Shown here: positions 33,581 through 42,400 of the stretch, piece by piece
How the letters are laid out: each line of letters opens with the position of its first letter
How positions within the stretch are numbered: the first letter of the stretch is position 1
DNA from: Thaumasiovibrio sp043421945
Lineage (GTDB): Bacteria; Pseudomonadota; Gammaproteobacteria; Enterobacterales; Vibrionaceae
DNA length: 44,898 nucleotides
Direction of reading: 5' to 3'
Assembly (NCBI GenBank): GCA_043421945.1
Contig: JBHOGO010000031.1
Location: forward strand, 1 to 44,898
The notes under the pieces: model-generated
What the model saw: the letters and a program-made list of their open reading frames with translations, nothing else
Database searches by the model: none
What the model was told of the DNA's origin: nothing
Program-made: the position numbers and the translations under genes

Positions 33581-34973
33581 GGTTGACGACCTCCATCGAT
33601 GGCTGGGCTTGGGAGTGCTGCCTCTCTTTTTGCTGGGTAATAATCTGTTCAGCTATCTGGTAACCCGTTGAGATGGCAACGCCACCACCACTGCCTTCAT
33701 AGACAGGGTCGTAATGGGCGAGGACGGATCCTGCGCAATATAGGTTGGGAATGGCATTCCCAGCAATCGAGGGTTGTAGAGCGTGATTTGTTTCAACGCC
33801 TTGTTGCATAAAAGCGTGCGGATGATGACTTAAAAATTGATCATGGAAGCCTTGTTCACCAGGTAGCGTGGCCATCTCTAGACCAAAGATAGGTTCAATG
33901 GTCTGTTTGCGATGCGCTTGTAAACCACGGCTAAAATAGCTGCCTGAAGCAAGGACAAAATGCTGCGCTTTAAGTGGGATATCGTGATTACGAGTGACCA
34001 ATGCTGAGAGTTTACCGTCGTCGAAGATACCTTGCTGTACTTCATCGCCATTTAGCAATAGCCCACCGAGGGAGAGTAACTGTTTCTTTAAGGCTTCTTC
34101 GATACGAAGTCCCATCATTGAAGGGGGCATTGTTGGCATTTCGCACAAGTTTAACCCACTTAACTGGCGCAGTTTTTTGATCACCTCTTGGCCGTCGCCG
34201 TTGCCAAGGCAAGCAGGCATGATCACTAGATCAGCATGCCTTGCATGACGTTGCAGTTGATCGGCTAATGCGTGAAGATTTGTAGGCTCACGTAGGAAGT
34301 GTGCGACATCAATAGATCGATATTCACAGGGTTGCGGCAACGTGGGTAAGTTAATCGTGATGGATTTAATCGTCGCACCTTTAAATCCCGGTTGTTGCTG
34401 AAGGTTATTAGCAAGAAGATCAGGCTGAAAGTCACGATAGCCTTGTATATTTGCTATCGCAATCTGCTTTAACGAACCCAAAGCAAAGTGATTGGCTACT
34501 TGAACTTCGTTGTCACCCTGCTTTTGACCATTATCTTGAAGATTGCTTTCGGATACGTTCGCAGCACTAGGCTGAAATAAGACTGTCGACGGTTGTGACA
34601 GGTAGGTTCCTCTTAATGCTCCTAATGGAGTCAGCCTAAGGTGGTTGCTTTCATCACTATTGTGCGTCAGTGCGACGCCTTGTTGGTGTACTTGCTCTGC
34701 AAACCAATCTAACGCATTTTTGACTGTTTCAGCCTCGATTTTGGCATACGGGTGATTTGGGAATGCATGTGCAAAAGTCGTACAAGCCTCAAAAGGGCTA
34801 ACAATCGGTAAACCATTCGGTAAGCGGTTTAATACATCGATTGATCCCGACGAAAAATGTAAAGCGCTTTGCCCAGAGCTAATGATAGCTGTTTTTAATC
34901 CCGCTTCGCAGCAGCGAATAGCAGCGGTGAGTCCTGCTATTCCGCCACCAATGACTAAAGTATCAAACTGCAT
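33573..34973 (-). CDS. glpB: Anaerobic glycerol-3-phosphate dehydrogenase, subunit B
   Basis: A flavoprotein of about 466 residues. MQFDTLVIGGGIAGLTAAIRC gives the FAD dinucleotide motif, LHFSSGSIDVLNRLPNG is a GlpB hallmark, and NLYCAGSVLAHYDPVYEGSGGGVAI closes the fold. ATG 34973 is chosen: AGGAG is 7 bases upstream and the protein then begins as the family does. A start further upstream would add 17 residues of poor quality. It overlaps glpA by 11 bases. It is longer than E. coli GlpB (419), with a variable stretch after LGALRGTYL around residues 150-195. Confidence 0.94.
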   Translation of the reverse strand: MQFDTLVIGGGIAGLTAAIRCCEAGLKTAIISSGQSALHFSSGSIDVLNRLPNGLPIVSPFEACTTFAHAFPNHPYAKIEAETVKNALDWFAEQVHQQGVALTHNSDESNHLRLTPLGALRGTYLSQPSTVLFQPSAANVSESNLQDNGQKQGDNEVQVANHFALGSLKQIAIANIQGYRDFQPDLLANNLQQQPGFKGATIKSITINLPTLPQPCEYRSIDVAHFLREPTNLHALADQLQRHARHADLVIMPACLGNGDGQEVIKKLRQLSGLNLCEMPTMPPSMMGLRIEEALKKQLLSLGGLLLNGDEVQQGIFDDGKLSALVTRNHDIPLKAQHFVLASGSYFSRGLQAHRKQTIEPIFGLEMATLPGEQGFHDQFLSHHPHAFMQQGVETNHALQPSIAGNAIPNLYCAGSVLAHYDPVYEGSGGGVAISTGYQIAEQIITQQKERQHSQAQPSMEVVNHG

Positions 34974-36621
34974 TTGTGGACTCCTGTTGTGAAGATTGGT
35001 TATCGTCGGATGTTGCGGTGGCAAAATCAGACACGCCCATCAAGCCTTCGTAGATCCAATAGGTGAATTCCGACTCGCGTTGGGCATCGCCCCAAAAGAC
35101 GGGCTTAATTCCTTTCCAGCGTTCTTCTAAGAAGCGGTGTAGTAACTCAGAGGCGTTGTGTTGTCCTTGGCTTAATTCTGCAAATAATCCAGCAGCACGG
35201 TAGGCGCATAGTTCGCCTTGGCATGGGCCCATTCCTAAACGCGTTCTGCGTCTTAGATCAGTAATTGTGTCGACATGTAATTGATTAATGGCGTAACGAA
35301 TTTCTCCTTTCGTTACCATTTCACATTCACAGACAAGCGTCTCGTCATCAGTATTTTGGCCAAGAAAATCATTGGCTCGTTCACCATGGCGATGAAAAGC
35401 ACTTTCATAAACTGGCTTAGCGAGGCTTGCAGTGATCTTTTTTGTTGGCTTATGTTCATTTGAACCTGGTAGTGGCCGATCTGCGGTTGTACACGGTGTA
35501 TCAACCCCGAGTTTTTTGGCCACTAAGTCAGTTGCTTGTTCTGCCATGAGTCGGTAGGTCATGAGCTTGCCACCGGTGATGGTGTTGAATCCTGCCAAGC
35601 CATCTCGCTCTTGATGGTCTAGCAGTACAATCCCTCGGCTGATATCACGTCCGCTGCTATCACCCCCGATGGAAACCAGTGGGCGAACTCCAGCATAGGC
35701 GCGAAGGACGCGGGTATTCTCCATGATAGGGGCGAGCTTTATCCCTTCTTCGATTAAGATATCGACCTCTTTTGAAGTGACATGAAGGTCATCAATTTGA
35801 TCGTATGCGATTTCTTGAGATGTCGTACCAATTAGTGAAATGGTATCACCAGGGACCAATATGTCGGCATCTGAAGGAGCACGGCAGCGATTCAGTACCA
35901 CGTTGTTAATGCGATAATCCAAGATTAACAGTGAGCCTTTTGCCGGGAACATACGAATGTCAAGGTCAGCGTATTCGCACAGTTGTTGTCCCCAGATTCC
36001 CGCTGCGTTAATAATCTCTTTAGCATAGATATGGATTTTTTCACCACTGTTCAGGCAGAGGCACTCCACACCATCAATACGATCCTGATGACGGATGAGC
36101 CCAGTGACGGTGGTTCGAGTCAGTAAGCGAGCACCATGTTCAATGGCATCAAGCGCGTTGGATGAAGCCAGTCTAAATGGGTCTAATGTGCCATCAGGTA
36201 CTTGTACTGCACCGATGAGGGCAGGGTTAGCATTGGGTTCGAGTAGCAACGCTTGCTGCCTTGAAAGCGCTGTTGCCTCTATACCGGCTCGATTGCAGCT
36301 TGTCAGGAGCTTTTGTTGATAATCAAGGCCATCTTCAGGTAGCGAAATGAAAAGGCCTTGGCTGTCTTCAACACAGTGCTTGGCAATTTTCCTAAGAATT
36401 TTATTCTCGCTGATACATTCACGCGCTGAGTGCTGATCTTTCACCGCATATCGCGCACCAGAGTGGAGTAGCCCATGATTTCTTCCCGTCGTTCCCGACG
36501 CTAAATCACTCTTTTCAATGAGGATACAGGGAATCCCTCGTAATGCGCAGTCACGCATTATTCCAGTGCCTGTTGCACCACCACCAATGACGATAACGTC
36601 AGTTTCAAATCTCTTTGTCAT
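34963..36621 (-). CDS. glpA: Anaerobic glycerol-3-phosphate dehydrogenase, catalytic subunit A
   Basis: A 552-residue FAD enzyme. The N-terminal DVIVIGGGATGTGIMRDCALRG binds FAD, and SGTTGRNHGLLHSGARYAV is the signature around the active site. Near residue 460 a BFD-like [2Fe-2S] region has CECE and later GPCQGELC. It oxidises sn-glycerol-3-phosphate to dihydroxyacetone phosphate under anaerobic conditions. It is the first gene of glpABC. Two operator-like motifs (36631-36648 and 36750-36766) lie upstream, implying control by a GlpR-type repressor. The ribosome site is weak. Confidence 0.95.
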   Translation of the reverse strand: MTKRFETDVIVIGGGATGTGIMRDCALRGIPCILIEKSDLASGTTGRNHGLLHSGARYAVKDQHSARECISENKILRKIAKHCVEDSQGLFISLPEDGLDYQQKLLTSCNRAGIEATALSRQQALLLEPNANPALIGAVQVPDGTLDPFRLASSNALDAIEHGARLLTRTTVTGLIRHQDRIDGVECLCLNSGEKIHIYAKEIINAAGIWGQQLCEYADLDIRMFPAKGSLLILDYRINNVVLNRCRAPSDADILVPGDTISLIGTTSQEIAYDQIDDLHVTSKEVDILIEEGIKLAPIMENTRVLRAYAGVRPLVSIGGDSSGRDISRGIVLLDHQERDGLAGFNTITGGKLMTYRLMAEQATDLVAKKLGVDTPCTTADRPLPGSNEHKPTKKITASLAKPVYESAFHRHGERANDFLGQNTDDETLVCECEMVTKGEIRYAINQLHVDTITDLRRRTRLGMGPCQGELCAYRAAGLFAELSQGQHNASELLHRFLEERWKGIKPVFWGDAQRESEFTYWIYEGLMGVSDFATATSDDNQSSQQESTNAV

Positions 36622-36630
36622 ATCGCGACG

Positions 36631-36648
36631 CTCAAATGAATGTTCAAA
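36631..36648 (-). promoter_or_regulatory. GlpR-like operator, copy 2 (10 bases before glpA)
   Basis: On the minus strand TTTGAACATTCATTTGAG; the first 12 bases are identical to copy 1 before the DeoR-family gene. Its position right before the glpA ATG would let a repressor block transcription or cover the leader. Confidence 0.6.
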
Positions 36649-36749
36649 GGAAAACTACCATAAATAGAAATTGCCAGATTTTTCACTCAATTGCGGTGAT
36701 CATGACCACACTTATGAGCGAGTGAAAGCTGAAATTACACTTTTTAGGT

Positions 36750-36766
36750 TTCAATTGAATGTTGAA
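36750..36766 (-). promoter_or_regulatory. GlpR-like operator, copy 3 (about 130 bases before glpA)
   Basis: On the minus strand TTCAACATTCAATTGAA, matching copy 1 (TTGAACATTCAATCGAA) at 15 of 17 positions. It overlaps the palindrome AATGTTGAACATT at 36758-36770. Two spaced operators are typical of glp operons under GlpR. Confidence 0.55.
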
Positions 36767-36959
36767 CATTATTTTTTTCATGTAGAGAAGGACTTTATTA
36801 AGTGCTTTTGAATAATGCTGTGAAAGTGGACGATATACGTTGGTTACCATGCCAATAACCATGCTTTGGCTTGACCCAAAAGGATAAGCTCGCGATGATG
36901 ACAAAATAGTTTGGCCCGACTGAGCGTATGCCTGTCATTAGCAGTAAGAAGATAGCCCA
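36767..36959. other. Remaining divergent region between glpA and pdxB
   Basis: Should hold the pdxB promoter and possibly far-upstream sites for glpA (an FNR or CRP site could be expected), but I see no convincing match to either. No gene is supported. Confidence 0.35.
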
Positions 36960-38228
36960 ATGAAAATAGTGATTGATGAAAACATGCCTTATGCGGCGGA
37001 CCTATTCGCACAACTTGGCGAGGTTGTTGCGTTGCCTGGACGCCAGCTTAATGCAGAGGACTTGATTGATGTCGACGCATTAATGATCCGCTCAGTGACC
37101 AAGGTCGATGAAGGGCTTATTTCAAAAGCTAATAAGCTGAAGTTTGTTGGTACTGCAACCGCTGGTACTGATCACGTAGATGATATGCTACTTTACCAGC
37201 GAGGCATTACCTTCTATGGCGCCGCGGGATGCAATAAAGTGGGTGTGGCAGAATATGTATTGAGTAGTCTGTTAGTGCTTGCTCAGCAGCAGGGTTTTTC
37301 ACTCTTTGATCGTACTGTTGGTATTGTTGGCGCGGGCAATGTGGGGAGCTATCTTGAAACGTGTTTATCGGCACTGAACATTAAAACCGTGCTGTGCGAC
37401 CCATTGAAAGAAGCGGCAGGCGATCCCCGTCAATTCGTTGACATCGATACCTTAATCGCGACCAGTGATATTATCAGCCTGCACACGCCAATGACTCAAA
37501 CGGGCGATTATGCGACACATCATTTGATTGATGAGGCACGTTTAGCAGCGATGAGTTCAGGGACGATTCTTATTAATGCTGCTCGTGGTCCGGTGGTTGA
37601 TAACCAAGCGTTAAAATCTGCATTAAAATCAAGCAACGAAGCATCTGAGCAAGGCGCTGTAAACAGCACAGAATTGCCTCCTTTGACAGCCGTTCTTGAT
37701 GTTTTCGAACATGAACCTAGCATTGATTTAGATTTGCTGCCTTATCTTGCTTTCGCCACACCGCATATTGCAGGCTATGGTTTAGAAGGGAAGGCGAGAG
37801 GAACGACAATGGTCTTCAATGCGTTTGCGAGTTTTATGGCAGAGAGCGGAGCTTCCGCTAGCAGCAAGTCAACCGATAAAAGCGAGACGATCGATAACAG
37901 ACTGCATGCCGACCCTGCATCATTATTGCCAATTTCGCCAGTACCAAAGATTGAGCTAGGGCAACCGATCGATCAATCGATACTGCAGTCTATCGTGCAA
38001 TTGATTTACGATGTACGCCGTGATGACAGTGAATTTCGTCGGGCGATCGCGAGTTGTCAGGGCGATCAATCCAAAATTCGCACTGTATTTGACCAACTGC
38101 GTAAAAACTATTGGGACCGACGTGAATATAGTGCAATAACAGTAGCAGGCGACCCGAGTTTTGGGTTAGAGTCGCTGGCTAATTTAGGTTTTACAGTTGA
38201 GGATGTCTTGGATGAGCCAGGAATTTGA
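36960..38228 (+). CDS. pdxB: Erythronate-4-phosphate dehydrogenase
   Basis: A 422-residue D-2-hydroxyacid dehydrogenase of the PdxB type, starting MKIVIDENMPYAADLFAQLG. The NAD motif is GIVGAGNVGSYLETC. Catalytic residues are in NAARGPVVDN (Arg), VFEHEP (Glu) and TPHIAGYG (His). The PdxB-specific C-terminal dimerisation domain ends the protein. It performs the second step of pyridoxal-5'-phosphate synthesis. It is longer than E. coli PdxB (378), owing to inserts around KSSNEASEQGAVNSTELP and ESGASASSKSTDKSETID. It overlaps asd by 17 bases, so the two are likely coupled. Confidence 0.95.
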   Translation: MKIVIDENMPYAADLFAQLGEVVALPGRQLNAEDLIDVDALMIRSVTKVDEGLISKANKLKFVGTATAGTDHVDDMLLYQRGITFYGAAGCNKVGVAEYVLSSLLVLAQQQGFSLFDRTVGIVGAGNVGSYLETCLSALNIKTVLCDPLKEAAGDPRQFVDIDTLIATSDIISLHTPMTQTGDYATHHLIDEARLAAMSSGTILINAARGPVVDNQALKSALKSSNEASEQGAVNSTELPPLTAVLDVFEHEPSIDLDLLPYLAFATPHIAGYGLEGKARGTTMVFNAFASFMAESGASASSKSTDKSETIDNRLHADPASLLPISPVPKIELGQPIDQSILQSIVQLIYDVRRDDSEFRRAIASCQGDQSKIRTVFDQLRKNYWDRREYSAITVAGDPSFGLESLANLGFTVEDVLDEPGI

Positions 38229-39225
38229 TATTGCTATTCTCGGTGCTACTGGTGCCGTTGGTGAAGCGTTGATTGAAGTATTGGAAGCGCGTGAGTTTCC
38301 TGTCGGCAATCTTTACCTACTTGCGAGCGAGCGAAGCGCAGGTAAATCACTCAAATTCAGGAACAAATCGATCCGCGTGCAAAACGTTGATGATTTCGAC
38401 TGGAGCCAAGTACATATCGCGTTTTTCTCTGCTGGTGGCGAAACGTCTGCTCACTGGGCACCGATCGCGGCTGATGAGGGCGTTATTGTTATCGATAATA
38501 CTTCACACTTCCGCTACGACTACGATGTACCGTTAGTCGTGCCTGAGGTTAACCCTGAAGCAGTCGCCGAGTTCCGTAACCGTAATATCATTGCGAACCC
38601 GAACTGTTCGACAATTCAGATGTTGGTGGCGCTGAAGCCAATTCACGATGCGTATGGTATCGATCGTATTAACGTATCGACGTACCAATCAGTTTCGGGC
38701 TCAGGTAAATCAGGTATTGATGAACTTGCTGGCCAAACTGCCAAATTGTTGAACGGTATGCCTGCAGAAAACAAAGCCTACGACAAGCAGATTGCATTTA
38801 ACTGTCTACCGCATATTGACCAATTTATGGACAATGGTTACACGAAAGAAGAGATGAAGATGGTTTGGGAAACTCAAAAAATCTTCAATGACGAGAGCAT
38901 TCGAGTCAATCCAACCTGTGTACGTGTTCCTGTCTTTTATGGTCACGCAGAAGCCGTTCATGTTGAGACTCGTGAGCCTGTTCATATTGAAGAAGCTATC
39001 TCTTTACTGGAAAGTGCAGAGAACATTGAGCTATTTCAAGGCAATGACTACCCAACTCAGGTGTCGGATGCAACGGGCAAAGATCATGTGATGGTCGCGC
39101 GTGTTCGTGAAGATATCAGTCACTCGCATGGTCTGAATATGTGGGTTGTTGCAGATAATATCCGTAAAGGTGCAGCAACTAACAGCGTTCAAATCGCAGA
39201 AGTATTGATCCGCGATTACCTATAA
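38212..39225 (+). CDS. asd: Aspartate-semialdehyde dehydrogenase
   Basis: A protein of about 337 residues. ILGATGAVGEALIEVL is the NADP site. The nucleophile Cys132 is in ANPNCSTIQM, SVSGSGKSGIDEL gives the flexible active-site loop, and VPVFYGHAEAVHVE contains the conserved His. It makes aspartate semialdehyde for Lys, Met, Thr and diaminopimelate. ATG 38212 is chosen: GAGGA at 38199-38203 is 8 bases away and MSQEFDIAILG is the usual beginning. Lies within the pdxB end and before fimV, in the position of the Asd-like gene usg in enterobacteria. Confidence 0.93.
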   Translation: MSQEFDIAILGATGAVGEALIEVLEAREFPVGNLYLLASERSAGKSLKFRNKSIRVQNVDDFDWSQVHIAFFSAGGETSAHWAPIAADEGVIVIDNTSHFRYDYDVPLVVPEVNPEAVAEFRNRNIIANPNCSTIQMLVALKPIHDAYGIDRINVSTYQSVSGSGKSGIDELAGQTAKLLNGMPAENKAYDKQIAFNCLPHIDQFMDNGYTKEEMKMVWETQKIFNDESIRVNPTCVRVPVFYGHAEAVHVETREPVHIEEAISLLESAENIELFQGNDYPTQVSDATGKDHVMVARVREDISHSHGLNMWVVADNIRKGAATNSVQIAEVLIRDYL

Positions 39226-39287
39226 GTGGTGCAAGGCCTGTTTGATCTTGTCCGCAAAATATGTGCCTGATTGTCAGGTCAAGGCTC

Positions 39288-39321
39288 AAAAAAAGCGCTT
39301 ATCTCCCATAAGCGCTTTTTT
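39288..39321 (+). terminator. Rho-independent terminator after asd
   Basis: AAAAGCGCTTAT and ATAAGCGCTTTT pair around a CTCCC loop and end in a T run at 39316-39321. It separates the pdxB-asd unit from fimV. Confidence 0.9.
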
Positions 39322-39426
39322 ATTGTCTAAAATTGAGGTGTTTTTGCAGCAAACACTACAGCTTTGCTATGGGTTTCCGATATAGTGAGCCTAAGTGTTT
39401 CATCCTGCCCGAGAGGACAATAGGCA

Positions 39427-42400
39427 GTGTCTTATATATCTCCCGTTTTTAAACGGTGCCTTCTAGTAGTTTCTGTGTTATTCGGTATTGTCACTTTTGC
39501 GGTTTCGGCCAATACAATTCGAATTATTGGTCCACAAGAGTCTGCGCAAGCGCCAGAAGAACCTGTTATTGAAATCCCGTCGCCGATACAAACGACTCGT
39601 TACGGTCCTACACGTGATAATGAAACACTGTGGGGGATTGCGAATAATTACCGGCCAACGAATGCAGTCTCTATTTATCAAACGCTGTCTGCAATACATC
39701 GTTTGAACCCACAAGCGTTCGAAAACAATAACCTTCATGGATTACTGCCTGGTAGCATGCTATCGATGCCATCATTAGGGCAAATCCGTCAAGAAAATAC
39801 TGACGAAGTAGCTCGACGCCTAGAGCGTGACAAAGCTAGGCTCACACCTCGTGTTGCTGCCCAACCAGCTGTGCAGCCTACAGCACCAGCTGCTCAGCCC
39901 CGTCAACCTCAAGCGCAGCCTGCTGTCACAACACCTTCACAAGCCCCTGCGGTGGAGTCGACTCAAGCGTCTTCTTCGCCAAGCAATGCTGGTAACTCAA
40001 GCATGGGGATGGAAGATGGCGAGATGCCAACATCAGAAGGTGTGATTCCACCTCGCCCAATGTTTGATGATCAACAAATGCGTGATCAGCTCGATTTGAC
40101 CGATGAACAACTCTCCAAGTTGATGGAAACCAACCACTTACTGCGTATTCGTCTATCTGAAATGCAATACGAGTTAAGTGCTTTAAAAGATCAGGTCACT
40201 GATGATGTGGTGCTACGCGAAGAGATTAAAAATTTCATTGATCAGGAGCGTATGGCACAAGAAGCTCAAATGGCAGCGATGGATCAACCGGGAATGCTGG
40301 ATAAGCTAACCGATAGTCCGCTGCTAATGATTGCGGCAGCCGTTGTACCAGGTGCCTTACTGGCAGGACTTATTGTCTTTTTGATAATGCGCCGCAAGCC
40401 AGAAGAAGAAGAGGTTAAAGCGTTAGAGCAACCCGTACCAGAAGAACCTGCACTGCCTTCTATCGATGAAGAGTTAGATGACGAGATTCCTGACCTTGCT
40501 CTTACCGATGATGACGCATTATTTGGAGGCGATGATGACATCAATAGTGGCTTCGAATTAGCCGATGAAAACTCAAATTCTGATGTCTCTGTTGCTAATG
40601 ATGAGCCAGCAATCGGCCTTGAAGATATGGAGCGTGCACTTGATGAAATGGATGATCGCCCATTAACACCTGATGAGGAGCTTGCTGCTCGTTGGGAGAA
40701 ACAGGTAAGCGATGATGGTACAGACTTATCTGATGATGATTTTGATCTCTCTGCGGGTGATGATACGGAAGAGTTGCTTGATCAATCGATGCTCGATGAT
40801 CTGTTAGGCAACATGGATGATTTGTCTGATGAAGACGGTGAAGAGCCAGAATCTGACTTTGTCGCAGAGCAAGCTGAACTTGATGCCTTGTTTGCAGAAG
40901 CAGAAACAGTCGCAGAGACTGAAGAGACATTGGATGAGGAAGGATTCAGTGAAGAAGACCCTATTCCTGGCTTAGAAGATATCGATGCATTATTGAGCGA
41001 GGCTGAAAATGACGCTGAGCCGAGTGATATTGGTGACGATAGCGATGAACCTGCTACTGAAGAGGCACAGAGTCAAGAGAGTATTGATGACCTCTTAGCT
41101 TACGAGTCGGCAGATGACGTTGAAACAACAGATTCCCCAGTTGAAGAGCCTGCACCACTAGACGCTCAGTCTGGCGAGGCGATATTGGGTGATGAAGAGA
41201 TTGATGAACTCGCTTCAGCTGACGCTGCAGATAGCGACGAACTATTGGAGTCGGTAGAAGCGATCGAGCCCGAAGGTGCTGGCTCTGCCGAACCGGATTT
41301 AGAGGCAGAAGAGAGTGAACTTGCTGGAAGTGATTCACTGTTAGATGAGTTACTTGAGGATGATATTTCACTTTCATCTGACCTCTCTGATGAGAGCGAC
41401 GTATTTGCTAATGACGGTTCGCTGGATCTTGATAACAGTGATGCATTACTCGATGAGTTACTTGATGAAAGTAGTGAAGAAGATAGCGCGTTAGACCTCT
41501 CCGATCTTGAGAACAGCGACACATTGCTGGATGAACTCTTAGATGAAGGTGATACCGAGTCTCTAAGTGATGATGTTGCGTCTGAGGAGATGCTAGCAGA
41601 GCTAGAGAACAGTGATGCGTTGCTAGACGAACTACTGGACGAAAATGATGATGATTTATTGTCCGCTGAAGACGGTGAGGATTTACCCGATCTAGAGAAC
41701 AGTGATACGTTGTTGGACGAGTTACTGGACGAAAATGATGATGATTTATTGTCTGTTGAAGACGGTGAGAATTTACCCGATCTAGAGAACAGTGATGCGT
41801 TGTTAGACGAATTACTGGACGAAAGTGATGATGAGTTATTGTCTGCTGAAGACGGAGAGGAGTTACCCGACCTAGAGAACAGTGATGCGTTGTTAGACGA
41901 ATTACTGGACGAAAATGATGATGATTTATTGTCTGCTGAAGACGGTGAGGAATTGCCCGACCTAGAGAACAGTGACGCGTTGTTAGACGAATTACTTGAA
42001 GAAGATTTGTTAGATGGTGAGTCGGCTTCTGAAGAACAAACCGATGAACCCGTTATTCCTGAAGCCACTTTTGAAGAGCTGGATACCGAAGAGGTTAACT
42101 CAGAAGAAGTCACTTCAGGAGACATCGTTTCAGAAGAAATAGCTTCAGAAGAAGTAGCTTCGGAAGAGCTTGTTTCAGAAGAGCACGTTGCCGAAGATAG
42201 CAATGTAGAGACTAACGCTATAAAAGATAGCCCGTTAGAAGATCGCTCTTTAGAAGATACGGCTCACGAAGATATCGTTGCTGAGGAGCTTGAAGCTGCT
42301 CCTGAGGCATCAACTGAAGACGTAGTCTTATCAAGTGATGAGCTATTAGAAGAAGCGGATACACCTGAAGAGACTGAGTTACTTGAAGAAAGTACACTTG

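Noticed and set aside
41599..42003. Regular 90-bp repeats considered as a CRISPR array
   Set aside because: The repeats are in-frame protein-coding, contiguous and without unique spacers.
41166..42203. 345-codon minus-strand ORF, extremely Ser-rich
   Set aside because: It is antisense to the GAA/GAT-rich fimV repeats, which read as Ser codons on the other strand; no ribosome site and low complexity throughout.
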